From: Alphaproteobacteria bacterium
GTDB taxonomy: Bacteria > Pseudomonadota > Alphaproteobacteria > Rhodospirillales > WMHbin7
Length of the DNA: 64,000 nucleotides
Direction: 5' to 3'
Assembly: GCA_015231795.1 (NCBI GenBank)
Contig: JADGAX010000001.1
Span: 310,001-374,000, forward strand
Shown: positions 35,323-44,349 of the stretch, piece by piece
Numbering within the stretch: position 1 is the stretch's first letter
Layout of the letters: each line of letters begins with the position of its first letter
The notes under the pieces: generated by a model
The model's input: the letters and a program-made list of their open reading frames with translations, nothing else
Databases searched by the model: none
What the model was told of the DNA's origin: nothing
Position numbers and translations under genes: made by a program

Positions 35323-36258
35323 TCAGAGTGTCTTGGCTAAACGGAACCCCATCTCTCTGCCCCGGAAGTCATTGTCAAACGCGTAACGGAAGGCGGAGCG
35401 GAGGTCCGACGGATAGGAATCGAAAGAGCCGCCACGGAGACCGCGAGCGCAATAACGCGATTCCGACGCGGCGCGGCCATCAGACGGTACGCCAGCATAA
35501 TTCTCGGCCATGCAATCTTGCACCCATTCCCACACATTTCCCTGCATGTCATGCAGGCCAAAGGCGTTGGCGCGATAACTGCCCACCGGCGCTGTCCGCA
35601 AACCGTAACCATCTTGGCAGTTCGAAGTCACCCAGTCTGAATCTCCCGCTTTCGCCTTATCTTCCGATTTCAACGACAAGTCCGGCCCGTTGGCGTAGGC
35701 GCAACCTTCCTGGTCGTCCCCCCACGAGAACTTCGTGCTTGTCCCCGCTCGCGCCGCATATTCCCACTCAGCCTCTGTCAAAAGACGGTACGAACCTGCG
35801 CCTTGCAGCTTCGCATTCAAGCGGCGGATGAATTCTTGCGCATCGTCCCAGCTCACTTGATCAACCGGATTGCGCGGGTCTGGAAATTTGCTTGGATTGC
35901 TCCCCATGATCGATTGCCACTGCGCTTGCGTCACTTCGAATTTTCCGACCGCAAACAAGTAACCGATCTTCACGCGATGTTTGGGCGATTCTCCAGATAC
36001 CCATCCACCATTCCCAACTTCTGGGCTTTCCGCCCATTTCTGTTCCGCGGCATCGGACCCCATCTCGAAGCTCCCCGCCGGGATCACCACCATTTCCGGA
36101 CAGTCCGCGCAGTCTTTGAATGAAAAACCGGGAAGAAGTCCTGCGCTCGAACTCTGTGAAGCTGGCGGCGGGGCTGCGCCATTTTCGGCATCGGCATGAG
36201 CGGCTCCGATGCAAAAAACCAATCCCAGCCACAGACCCAGAAAACGCGCGCAATTCAT
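35323..36258 (-). CDS. Exported formylglycine-generating-enzyme/SUMF1-domain protein
   Basis: The 311-residue precursor has a signal peptide (ending GAAHADA) and a sulfatase-modifying-factor domain: EMVVIPAGSFEMGSD, KFEVTQAQWQSIMG, PVDQVSWDDAQEFIRRLN, YRLLTEAEWEYAARAG, LHDMQGNVWEWVQDC, RGGSFDS and GFRLAK. In bacteria most such domains are structural or C-type-lectin-like rather than true FGE; the paired catalytic cysteines of FGE are not evident. No sulfatase is nearby. Role unknown, probably periplasmic. Confidence 0.87.
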   Translation of the reverse strand: MNCARFLGLWLGLVFCIGAAHADAENGAAPPPASQSSSAGLLPGFSFKDCADCPEMVVIPAGSFEMGSDAAEQKWAESPEVGNGGWVSGESPKHRVKIGYLFAVGKFEVTQAQWQSIMGSNPSKFPDPRNPVDQVSWDDAQEFIRRLNAKLQGAGSYRLLTEAEWEYAARAGTSTKFSWGDDQEGCAYANGPDLSLKSEDKAKAGDSDWVTSNCQDGYGLRTAPVGSYRANAFGLHDMQGNVWEWVQDCMAENYAGVPSDGRAASESRYCARGLRGGSFDSYPSDLRSAFRYAFDNDFRGREMGFRLAKTL

Positions 36259-36356
36259 GGCTATCGCCCCCTTCTATATCCTCCCTCCGCTCTATCACGA
36301 AGCGGACAGTGTCAACAAGGACGGAAAGCGCAACGCATGGTTCTGTCGGAATGTCT

Positions 36357-37019
36357 CTAACGCATGACGGACAGCAATTCGGGATAGACCTTGCCCAGGT
36401 TGGCGACCTTCGGCAGATCGTGCATGGCGACATAGGCGCTTTCGGGATGCTGGCGCACGTAATTCTGGTGATAGGGTTCCGCCGGATAGAATTTCCGCAA
36501 AGGCTCAACCGTGGTGGCGATGGGCCGCTTGAATATCTTGGTCTGGTCCAATTGCGAAATATAGGCCTTGGCGATCCTGTCTTGTTCGTCGTCGGACGGG
36601 AAAATCGCCGAACGGTATTGCGTGCCGGTATCTGGCCCCTGGCGGTTCAGTTCGGTCGGATTGTGGGCGACCGAGAAGAAGACCTTCAGCAACTTTCCCA
36701 AGGTGATCTGGCTGGGGTCGTAGATCACCAGCACCGACTCGGCATGTCCGGTGCCGCCACCGGACACCAATTCGTATCTGGCCGTTGCCTGCGCGCCGCC
36801 CGCATAGCCTGAAATGGCCTGCGTTACGCCCTTCACATGTTGGAAGACGGCCTGAACGCCCCAGAAGCAACCGCCCGCCAGCACGATCGATTTCGGTTCT
36901 GCCTTGTCCTGCGCCTGCAAGGGCGCATCCAATTCGGGATCGGGCAGCGAGGCCGCTTGCGCCTCGCCCAGGCCGCAGACCAAAGCCGCCGCCGGCAATA
37001 AGCCAAATATCGATTTCAT
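36357..37019 (-). CDS. msrA: Exported peptide-methionine (S)-S-oxide reductase
   Basis: MsrA reduces methionine-S-sulfoxide in proteins. The 220-residue protein has the catalytic GGCFWGVQAVF motif, GYAGGAQATARYELVSGGGTGHAE, and RNRAIFPSDDEQDR-like features (QYRSAIFPSDDEQ). Unlike cytosolic MsrA it begins with a signal peptide (MKSIFGLLPAAALVCGLGEAQA), so it should act in the periplasm. A resolving cysteine at the C-terminus is not obvious. It lies on the same strand as the SUMF1-domain gene, 98 bases upstream of it. Confidence 0.92.
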   Translation of the reverse strand: MKSIFGLLPAAALVCGLGEAQAASLPDPELDAPLQAQDKAEPKSIVLAGGCFWGVQAVFQHVKGVTQAISGYAGGAQATARYELVSGGGTGHAESVLVIYDPSQITLGKLLKVFFSVAHNPTELNRQGPDTGTQYRSAIFPSDDEQDRIAKAYISQLDQTKIFKRPIATTVEPLRKFYPAEPYHQNYVRQHPESAYVAMHDLPKVANLGKVYPELLSVMR

Positions 37020-37210
37020 CGCCGATTCTCCCTTTTTTGGCCAAATGAACAGAGGCCGTTCTGGTCATATGGGAGGCTGATCCGCCCAGCCAAGTGGCTC
37101 TGCGCAACTTTCTTGCTCGTGCCGCTTGCAGGCGGGGCAAGGCGGGTTCTATGATGTTGGCCGATCCTGCCGTCTTTCGATGACAGAATCCCCAGACTGA
37201 GGAGGTCGAT

Positions 37211-39223
37211 ATGACAGCGCAAGCCTTGCTTGCGGTGGCTGTCTTTCCGTTTCTGGCGGTGCTGGCCATGCTGGCCCATCGCCAGAAGGCGGCGCCTTCG
37301 CTTATCCATGCGGGATGTCTGGGCGTCTCGCTTGTCTTGGGCGCCATCGGCATCCTAAGCGTGATGAAGGGCGGCTTGGATGTCGCCGTTTTGCCGGTCG
37401 GCCTGCCCTGGCTGAAAGCTCATTTCCGCATCGACGCCTTTTCGGGCTTCTTCCTGGTCATCGTCAATCTGGGCGCCGTGATGGCATCGCTGTTCGGCGT
37501 CAGCTATGTCCGCCACCTGACCCATCCGGCCCGCGTGGCGGTGGCTTATCCCATGTTCCTGGCGGGCATGAATTTGGCGCTTTTGTCGGACGACGCCTTC
37601 TCCTTCCTGGTTTCCTGGGAATTCATGTCGGCTTCTTCCTGGCTGTTGGTGCTGGCCGACCACGAGGACGAGGAAAACCGCAAGGCGGCCTTCACCTACC
37701 TGATGATGGCCTTGTTCGGCACCTTCTGCCTGTTGGGCGCCTTCGGCATCCTGGCGCAGGCCGGCGGCGGCTATGATTTCGACGCCCTGCGCCAAGCCAA
37801 GCTAACTGGCTGGCAATCATCGCTGGTCGTTCTGTTGGGTTTGCTGGGGGCTGGATCGAAGGCGGGGCTGGTTCCGTTGCATGCCTGGCTGCCCCTGGCT
37901 CATCCGGCGGCTCCCAGCCATGTTTCGGCCCTGATGAGCGGCGTCATGACCAAGGTGGCTTTGTATATCCTGGCCAGAATTCTGTTCGATTTCGGCCCCA
38001 CGCCCGCTTGGTGGTGGGGGGCCGTCATCATGGCCGCCGGAGGCGTCACGGCGGTGGTGGGTATTCTATACGCCCTGATCCAGACCGATCTTAAGCGCCT
38101 GCTGGCCTATTCCACCGTCGAGAATATCGGCGTCGCCCTGATCGGACTGGGCGTCGCCCTGGCCTTCAAGGGATCGGGCTTGCTGCCCTATGCCGCCCTG
38201 GCCCTGGCGGCCAGCCTTTACCACATGCTGAACCATTCGGTGATGAAAGGCCTGCTGTTCCTGGGCGCCGGGGCGGTCCTGCACGCCACCCACGAGCGGA
38301 ACATCGAAAAGCTGGGCGGGCTGATCCATCGCATGCCGATCACGGCGGCCGCTTTCCTGATGGGGGCGGCGGCGATCTCGGCCCTGCCGCCGCTGAACGG
38401 TTTCGTCTCTGAATGGCTGATCCTGCAAACCCTGTTCCTGGGTCCGAAAGTGCCCAACTGGGCGATGAAGTTCGGCTCGCCCGTAGTGGCGGCCATGCTG
38501 GCCCTTTCAGCCGCCCTGGCCGCCGCCGCCTTCGTGCGCGCCTTCGGCATGGTCTTTTTGGGCCGGGCGCGCAGCCAAGCCGCCGAGACCGCTTCGGAGC
38601 CGCCCATGGGCATGTGGGCCGCCCTGATCGTGCTGGCCTGCCTGTGCGCGCTTCTGGGCATCGTTCCCGTCTCGGCCACCACGATGTTGTCGCATATCGC
38701 GCAAAGCCTGATGGGTATCGAGTTGTCCGACACCATCATCGAGGGCTGGCCCTGGCTGGCCCCGATCAACGTCACGCGCGGCTCCTATTCGGGCACGGTC
38801 CTGGTGGCGTCGGTCCTGTTCCTGATCATGGTGACAGCCGTCGTCATCAAGGGATTCGGCACGCGCAACATCCGCCGTTCTCCGGCCTGGGACTGCGGAC
38901 ACAAGGAATCGAACGCCGCCTTTCAATATACGGCTTCCAGCTTCGCCCAGCCGCTGCGCCGCGTCTATGGCAGCACCGCCTTCAGGGCCAAGGAGGAAGT
39001 GGACATGCCCTCGCCCGCCGAAATCAGGCCCGCTAGGCTTGACGTGCGCATCAAGGACCTGATCTGGGACGGGCTGTACCAGCCGCTGGCCGATGGCGTG
39101 ACCAATCTGTCCACCCGCCTGAACCGGCTGCAAACCATGACCGTGCGCCGTCACCTTCTGATGATGTTCCTGACTTTGCTGATCATGCTGCTGGTGGCGG
39201 CCCTGCGCCGGGTGATGCCATGA
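37211..39223 (+). CDS. hyfB: Hydrogenase-4/complex I-like membrane subunit HyfB
   Basis: Antiporter-like proton-pumping subunit of the Mrp/NuoL/HyfB family, 670 residues and roughly 14-16 membrane helices. Visible features: FLVSWEFMSASSWLLVLADHEDEENRKAAF, SKAGLVPLHAWLPLAHPAAPSHVSALMSGVMTK (loop of conserved Lys/His/Pro) and DLKRLLAYSTVENIG. The C-terminal helix MFLTLLIMLLVAALRR follows an amphipathic region. Strong site GAGGAGGT precedes the ATG. First gene of the hyfBCEFGI operon; it overlaps hyfC by ATGA. Confidence 0.92.
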   Translation: MTAQALLAVAVFPFLAVLAMLAHRQKAAPSLIHAGCLGVSLVLGAIGILSVMKGGLDVAVLPVGLPWLKAHFRIDAFSGFFLVIVNLGAVMASLFGVSYVRHLTHPARVAVAYPMFLAGMNLALLSDDAFSFLVSWEFMSASSWLLVLADHEDEENRKAAFTYLMMALFGTFCLLGAFGILAQAGGGYDFDALRQAKLTGWQSSLVVLLGLLGAGSKAGLVPLHAWLPLAHPAAPSHVSALMSGVMTKVALYILARILFDFGPTPAWWWGAVIMAAGGVTAVVGILYALIQTDLKRLLAYSTVENIGVALIGLGVALAFKGSGLLPYAALALAASLYHMLNHSVMKGLLFLGAGAVLHATHERNIEKLGGLIHRMPITAAAFLMGAAAISALPPLNGFVSEWLILQTLFLGPKVPNWAMKFGSPVVAAMLALSAALAAAAFVRAFGMVFLGRARSQAAETASEPPMGMWAALIVLACLCALLGIVPVSATTMLSHIAQSLMGIELSDTIIEGWPWLAPINVTRGSYSGTVLVASVLFLIMVTAVVIKGFGTRNIRRSPAWDCGHKESNAAFQYTASSFAQPLRRVYGSTAFRAKEEVDMPSPAEIRPARLDVRIKDLIWDGLYQPLADGVTNLSTRLNRLQTMTVRRHLLMMFLTLLIMLLVAALRRVMP

Positions 39224-40173
39224 CGCTGACCAGCATCATCTGGCAAATTCTGCAAACCGTGATTTGTCTGGCCGCGGCCCCTTTGGTGACCGGCTTCGTC
39301 CGTTTCGTCAAGGCAAGGCTGAACGGTCGCCAAGGCCCCTCGCCGCTGCAACCTTACCGCGATCTGGCCCGCCTGTTGCGCAAGGAACTGGTGCTGGCCG
39401 AGAATGCCAGCTGGCTGTTTCGCATCGCCCCCTATCTGATCTTCGGCTTCACCTGGATGGCGGCCTCGCTGGTCCCCAGCTTCACGACCAATCTGGTCCT
39501 GATCCCCACCGCCGACATGATCACGCTGGTCGCCATGCTGGGCGCGGCGCGTTTCATGATCGCGTTGGCGGGGCTGGATGTGGGCACCAGTTTCGGCGGC
39601 CTTGGCGCGTCGCGCGAAATGATGATCGCCTCGCTGGCGGAACCGGCCATGCTGATGACGGTGTTCACGCTGGCCTTGCTGACCGGCACCACTTCGCCCG
39701 CGCGCATCGTCGATTTCGTGCTGGCGGGCGGCGTCGGCCTTCAAGTGTCTATGGGGTTGGCCTTGGTAGCGATGATCCTGGTGGCGATCGCCGAAAATGG
39801 GCGCATCCCCATCGACAATCCGGCCACCCATCTGGAGCTGACCATGGTGCATGAAGCCATGGTGCTGGAATATACCGGACGCCATCTGGCGCTGATCGAA
39901 GCGGCCGCCATGGTCCGCCTGATGCTCTACATCTCGCTGATTTCCTGCATCTTCATGCCTTGGGGAATCAGCCAGTCGGGCAAGGGGCTGGAAGGTTTGG
40001 TCATCGGCCTGTTCGCCTATGGCTTCAAGGTGATGGCGCTGGCCGCTCTGCTGGGCCTGTTCGAAACCGTGATCGCCAAGATGCGCGTCTTTCGCTATGC
40101 CGATTTCCTGGGCGGCGCGCTCTTGCTGTCGCTGCTGGCGACTTTGGTTCTTTACGTATCGGAGGCCGTGTGA
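39220..40173 (+). CDS. hyfC: Hydrogenase-4-type membrane subunit HyfC (NuoH-like)
   Basis: The 317-residue membrane protein corresponds to NuoH/HycD/HyfC, which docks the electron-transfer module to the membrane arm. Recognisable parts are FVKARLNGRQGPSPLQPYRDLARLLRKE (the NuoH-type RxGP motif), IAENGRIPIDNPATHLELTMVHEAMVLEYTGRHLA (conserved acidic loop), and FETVIAKMRVFRYADFL. It overlaps hyfB at its start and hyfE at its end (TGATG). Confidence 0.93.
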   Translation: MTLTSIIWQILQTVICLAAAPLVTGFVRFVKARLNGRQGPSPLQPYRDLARLLRKELVLAENASWLFRIAPYLIFGFTWMAASLVPSFTTNLVLIPTADMITLVAMLGAARFMIALAGLDVGTSFGGLGASREMMIASLAEPAMLMTVFTLALLTGTTSPARIVDFVLAGGVGLQVSMGLALVAMILVAIAENGRIPIDNPATHLELTMVHEAMVLEYTGRHLALIEAAAMVRLMLYISLISCIFMPWGISQSGKGLEGLVIGLFAYGFKVMALAALLGLFETVIAKMRVFRYADFLGGALLLSLLATLVLYVSEAV

Positions 40174-40838
40174 TGGATCGCGCCATGCAATATGACACCG
40201 CCCATCTGATCGGCGCCATGGTGCTGCTGTTCGGCTTCCAACTGCTTTATCAGCGGCGCATCAAATCGGTACTCACCACCTTCGCCTTCCAAGCGGGTGC
40301 GCTGTCAATCGCTGCGGCGTGGCAGGCCTATATCCAAAATTCGCCGCACCTGTACGTCACCGCCGCCATCGCGCTTATTTTCAAGGCCTTCTTCGTTCCC
40401 TTCGCGCTCAACTGGCTGATCAAGCGTCTGGGCATCCACCGTTCGGTGGAAACGGCGCTGGGGGTCGGCCCCACCATGATCATCGGCGTGGTGCTGGTGG
40501 CTTTGTCGATCATGCTGGTGCTGCCGGTGACGCAAGGCGCCACGGCGCTGACGCGGGAAAATCTGGCCATGGCGATGTCGGTCGTGCTGCTGGGCCTGTT
40601 GATGATGATCACCCGCCACAACGCCGTGACCCAGGTGGTGGGATTCATGGCGCTGGAAAATGGCTTGATCCTGGCCGCCGTGGGCGTCAAGGGCATGCCG
40701 CTGGTGGTGGAGATGTCGGTCGCCTTCTCGGTGCTGGTGGCGATGATCCTGTTCGGCATCTTCTTCTTTCGCATCCGCGAGCGCTTCGACAGCCTGGACC
40801 TGCATTATCTGGAAACCGTGCGGGGAGACCGTCTTTGA
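40173..40838 (+). CDS. hyfE: Hydrogenase-4-type membrane subunit HyfE
   Basis: The 221-residue protein has about six membrane helices and resembles HyfE, a NuoK-like fusion found in group 4 hydrogenase-type complexes: LLFGFQLLYQRRIKSVLTTFAFQAGALS, ALIFKAFFVPFALNWLIKRL and NAVTQVVGFMALENGLILAAVGVKGMPLVVE with the NuoK-type Glu. The start ATG overlaps the hyfC stop. Confidence 0.9.
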   Translation: MDRAMQYDTAHLIGAMVLLFGFQLLYQRRIKSVLTTFAFQAGALSIAAAWQAYIQNSPHLYVTAAIALIFKAFFVPFALNWLIKRLGIHRSVETALGVGPTMIIGVVLVALSIMLVLPVTQGATALTRENLAMAMSVVLLGLLMMITRHNAVTQVVGFMALENGLILAAVGVKGMPLVVEMSVAFSVLVAMILFGIFFFRIRERFDSLDLHYLETVRGDRL

Positions 40839-42274
40839 ACGTGCACTACCTCGTCCTTGGCATTCCCCTGATCGCTTCGGGCCTGCTGGCGCTGATCTCC
40901 AGCCTGCGCGTCTCGACCTGGGTGAATGTGCTGGCCAGTTTCTCTTGCTTCGCCACCTCGGTCGCTTTGCTGTTTCATCGCCCGGCAACCACGCCCTGGC
41001 TGTTCATCGACGACTTCAACGTCTCGCTGGTCGTGCTGACCGCCTTCGTCGGCTTCACCACCAGCGTCTTTTCGGCGGGATACATTTCGCGCGAACGCAA
41101 GGAAGGGCATCTGAACCGGCGCAACCTGCGCTTCTACCACGCCATGTATCAGGCCTTCCTGTTCACCATGCTGCTGGCCTTGATGGCCAACAATCTGGGG
41201 CTGATGTGGGTGTCGGTGGAAGGGGCCACGCTGACCACCGTGCTGATGGTCAGCCTGTACCGCACCCGGGAAGCCATCGAAGCGGCCTGGAAATATTTCA
41301 TCTTGTGCAGCGTCGGCATAGCACTCGCCCTGTTCGGCACCATCTTGGTCTATCTGGCCGCCCAGCCGGTGATGGGACCGGGCGAGGAAGCCATGGCCTG
41401 GACCTTCGTCATCCAGGCCAGCGCCAAATTCGAACCGTCGCTCTTAAGCCTAGCCTTCGTGTTCCTGCTGGTGGGATACGGCACCAAAGTGGGATTGGCG
41501 CCCTTGCATGCATGGCTGCCCGACGCCCATGCCGAAGGCCCCACCCCCATCTCGGCGGTGTTGTCGGGCCTGCTGCTGAACGTGGCCCTGTACGCGCTGC
41601 TGCGCTTCAAGATGATCTTGTCGGCCAATGGCAGCGCTCTGGCCCCCGGCCCCCTGATGGTGGCGATGGGCCTGTCTTCGCTGCTGCTGGCCGCCTTCAT
41701 GCTGTACAAGCGAGACGACATCAAGCGCCTGTTCGCCTTCAGCTCGATCGAGCATATGGGTATCATCACCTTCGCCTTCGGCATGGGCGGCGCGTTGTCG
41801 AATTTCGCGGGCCTTCTGCACATGACCATGCACAGCCTGACCAAGTCGGCCATCTTCTTCGCGGTCGGCATCATCACCCAAATCGCCGGCACCAAGAACA
41901 TCGTGGGCATCCGCGGCCTGGCCTCCAGCCATCCGGTGTTGGGTTGGAGTTTTCTGATTGCCGTGCTGGCCATTGCTGGATTGCCGCCGATGGGCGTCTT
42001 CATGAGCGAATTTTTGGTCGTCAGTTCCACCTTCGCCCGCCAGCCCCTGCTGGCCTTGCCGATCATGGCGGGCCTGCTGATCGCCTTCGGCGCCTTGATC
42101 TGGAAGACGCAAAATCTGGTCTTCTCGAAACCAAGCATCGACGCCGCGCAAAAATACGCTCCCTGGGCGCTGGCCCCCTTGTTCGCCCATCTGGCGCTGG
42201 TCATTCTAGCGGGCGTCTGGCTGCCTGACCCGCTGGTCGAATGGTTCCGCTCCGTCGCCAAGATGCTGGGATAG
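40835..42274 (+). CDS. hyfF: Hydrogenase-4-type antiporter-like subunit HyfF
   Basis: NuoN/NuoL-like proton-translocating subunit, about 479 residues. Motifs: GLMWVSVEGATLTTVLMVSLYRTREAIEAAWKYF, GTKVGLAPLHAWLPDAHAEGPTPISAVLSGLLLNVALYALLRF, DDIKRLFAFSSIEHMG. The start is taken as TTG at 40835 (MNVHYLVLG), overlapping the hyfE stop and with GGGGAG 7 bases upstream; GTG at 40841 is the alternative. The frame is open far upstream over hyfE. Confidence 0.9.
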   Translation: MNVHYLVLGIPLIASGLLALISSLRVSTWVNVLASFSCFATSVALLFHRPATTPWLFIDDFNVSLVVLTAFVGFTTSVFSAGYISRERKEGHLNRRNLRFYHAMYQAFLFTMLLALMANNLGLMWVSVEGATLTTVLMVSLYRTREAIEAAWKYFILCSVGIALALFGTILVYLAAQPVMGPGEEAMAWTFVIQASAKFEPSLLSLAFVFLLVGYGTKVGLAPLHAWLPDAHAEGPTPISAVLSGLLLNVALYALLRFKMILSANGSALAPGPLMVAMGLSSLLLAAFMLYKRDDIKRLFAFSSIEHMGIITFAFGMGGALSNFAGLLHMTMHSLTKSAIFFAVGIITQIAGTKNIVGIRGLASSHPVLGWSFLIAVLAIAGLPPMGVFMSEFLVVSSTFARQPLLALPIMAGLLIAFGALIWKTQNLVFSKPSIDAAQKYAPWALAPLFAHLALVILAGVWLPDPLVEWFRSVAKMLG

Positions 42275-42283
42275 GAGGGCAAC

Positions 42284-43825
42284 ATGTCGGAAACCAACTA
42301 CCTCCTGCGCCTTTTGAAGGACTTTCCGCTGGCCCAGGATCACAATCCCTGGGCCAGACGGGTGATCGATTTCGAGGCATGGCAGAACATCATTGAGCTG
42401 CTGGCGGTCAGCGATTGGGATTTTCTGGGCCTGTGGGCCGAACGCCAGCCGATGGACGGCGATAAATTCCAGGTGCATATGAGCCTGCGCGACGCCGAGA
42501 ACAGCACCATCGTCGTGGCGACGCTGCCGCTGGACGGTCTTAGCTATCCGGCCATTTCCGGAGCGCGCCCCGGTGCGGCCCGCCTGGAAAGATCGATCGC
42601 CGATCTGTACGGGCTGGTCGCCCTGGGGGCGGAAGACATGCGCCCCTGGCTCGATCACGGACGCTGGCCGGTCAACCACCCCTTGGCCGAAGCGGAACCG
42701 CGCGACATCATTCCCTATGGCTACGATTTCCTGACGGCCGAAAGCGATCAGGCGCTGCACCAGATTCCGGTGGGGCCTGTGCATGCGGGCATTATCGAAC
42801 CTGGCCATTTCCGTTTTCACGCCAATGGCGAAGCCGTGGTGCGCCTGGAGGAACGGCTGGGCTATGTGCATAAAGGCATTGAACGTCTGATGGAAGGGCG
42901 CACGCCCTTTGAAGCGGCAAAGCTGGCCGGGCGCGTTTCAGGCGATTCGACGGTGGCGCACGCCATCGCCTTTGCCAGGGCCTGCGAGGCGGCAGCGGGA
43001 ATCGAAGCCCCCCCTCGCGCCGTCTGGCTGCGCGCCGTGATGGCTGAAATCGAGCGGGTCGCCAACCATCTGGGCGATTTCGGCGCCGTCTGCAACGACG
43101 CCGCCTATGCCATCATGCTCTCGCACGCCATGACCTTGAAAGAGAAAATCCTGCGCGCCGCAGATGCGGCTTTCGGGCATCGCTTGATGATGGATTGCGT
43201 CATCCCCGGCGGCGTAGCGCGCGACCTGAGCAAGGAAGGGCTTGCCCATCTCAAGGCTATGTTGCGCGAAGTGCGCAAGGGGTTCGAGCGTCTGGCCCAA
43301 CTTTACGACGACACGCCATCGCTGCTGGACCGCACGGTGGGCACCGGCATCACCATGGCCTCGCTGGTGCATCGCTTCGGCGCGGGCGGCGTGATCGCCA
43401 GGGCCGCCGGGCGCGCCATCGACGCCAGAAAGTCGCCCGGCTACGCCCCTTACGGCGAATTGGATTTCGACGTGCCCATCGAGATCGACGGCGACGTGCA
43501 TTGCCGCTTGATGATCCGCGAGGCGGAAATCCGCGAAAGCCTGGCCCTGATCGAACGTTTTGCTGACGGTCTGCCCTCGGGTCAGTTGATCCGCGCCTTG
43601 CCTATCCGCGCCGGTGAAGGCATGGCGCTAGTGGAAGGATTCAGGGGCGAGATCATGACCTGGGTGCGCCTTGACGATCAGGGGCTGGTGGCGCGCTGCT
43701 TTCCTCGCGATCCGTCCTGGTTCCAGTGGCCGTTGCTGGAAGCCTGCATCGAGGGCAACATCGTGGCCGACTTCCCGCTGTGCAACAAATCGTTCAACTG
43801 TTCCTATTCCGGGGCCGACCTATGA
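42284..43825 (+). CDS. hyfG: HyfG-like large subunit lacking the nickel-iron cysteine ligands
   Basis: Fusion of a NuoC-like domain (about 1-140) and a NuoD/hydrogenase large-subunit-like domain, 513 residues. In nickel-iron hydrogenases the two CXXC pairs bind the metal. Here the first is RVSGDSTVAH (S219, S222 replace Cys) and the last is KSFNCSYSGAD (S507, G510 in place of the DPCXXC cysteines). The protein ends three residues after the second site, so the C-terminal extension that HyaD/HycI-type proteases remove is absent. It is therefore probably not a hydrogenase, but resembles the Ehr (energy-converting hydrogenase related) complexes described in the literature. AGGAGGG precedes the ATG. 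Confidence 0.92.
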   Translation: MSETNYLLRLLKDFPLAQDHNPWARRVIDFEAWQNIIELLAVSDWDFLGLWAERQPMDGDKFQVHMSLRDAENSTIVVATLPLDGLSYPAISGARPGAARLERSIADLYGLVALGAEDMRPWLDHGRWPVNHPLAEAEPRDIIPYGYDFLTAESDQALHQIPVGPVHAGIIEPGHFRFHANGEAVVRLEERLGYVHKGIERLMEGRTPFEAAKLAGRVSGDSTVAHAIAFARACEAAAGIEAPPRAVWLRAVMAEIERVANHLGDFGAVCNDAAYAIMLSHAMTLKEKILRAADAAFGHRLMMDCVIPGGVARDLSKEGLAHLKAMLREVRKGFERLAQLYDDTPSLLDRTVGTGITMASLVHRFGAGGVIARAAGRAIDARKSPGYAPYGELDFDVPIEIDGDVHCRLMIREAEIRESLALIERFADGLPSGQLIRALPIRAGEGMALVEGFRGEIMTWVRLDDQGLVARCFPRDPSWFQWPLLEACIEGNIVADFPLCNKSFNCSYSGADL

Positions 43826-44349
43826 CCCCGCTGTTGAAATTGCTGATCCGCGCCTTGATCAAGGGACCCGTTACCGAAGCGGCGCCCGAGAAGCAAGACG
43901 TCAAGGCGCTGGCGGACAAGATCGACGGCAAGACGATGGCGAAGCTGGGCCGCAGCTTGGTGGTGCGCGCCGTGGACGCCGGTTCATGCAACGGCTGCGA
44001 ACTTGAAATCCATGCCCTGTGCAATCCGCTCTACGATGTCGAACGTTTCGGTATCCATTTCGCGGCCTCGCCCAGGCATGCCGACCTTCTGCTGGTGACG
44101 GGCCCCGTCGCCCGCAACATGGCCGAGGCCCTGCGCAGAACCTATGACGCCACCCCCGCCCCAAAATTCGTGGTGGCGATGGGCGATTGCGCCATCGATG
44201 GCGGCTGCTTCAAGGGAAGCTACGCCACGCTGGACGGCGTGGACAAGGTGGCGCCGGTCGACATGCGCGTTCCCGGCTGCCCGCCAAAGCCGAACGACCT
44301 TTTGAAGGCCCTGCTGGCGCTGATGGAAAAGACAAGCAACACTGCATGA
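43822..44349 (+). CDS. hyfI: HyfI/NuoB-like iron-sulfur small subunit
   Basis: The 175-residue protein matches NuoB/HyfI, which holds the last 4Fe-4S (N2-like) cluster. Cysteines: CNGCE (C56, C59), GDCAIDGG (C123) and PGCPPKP (C153), plus C129. So the electron-transfer cluster appears intact even though the adjacent large subunit lacks nickel-iron ligands. It overlaps hyfG by ATGA and rlmJ by ATGA. Confidence 0.93.
   Translation: MTPLLKLLIRALIKGPVTEAAPEKQDVKALADKIDGKTMAKLGRSLVVRAVDAGSCNGCELEIHALCNPLYDVERFGIHFAASPRHADLLLVTGPVARNMAEALRRTYDATPAPKFVVAMGDCAIDGGCFKGSYATLDGVDKVAPVDMRVPGCPPKPNDLLKALLALMEKTSNTA

Noticed and set aside
37020-37210. Sigma-54 promoter upstream of hyfB
   Set aside because: TGGC- and TTGC-like words occur but the GG-10-GC spacing is not met.
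37211-44349. Functional nickel-iron hydrogenase (formate hydrogenlyase) operon
   Set aside because: All four metal-ligand cysteines and the C-terminal processing extension are missing in the large subunit.
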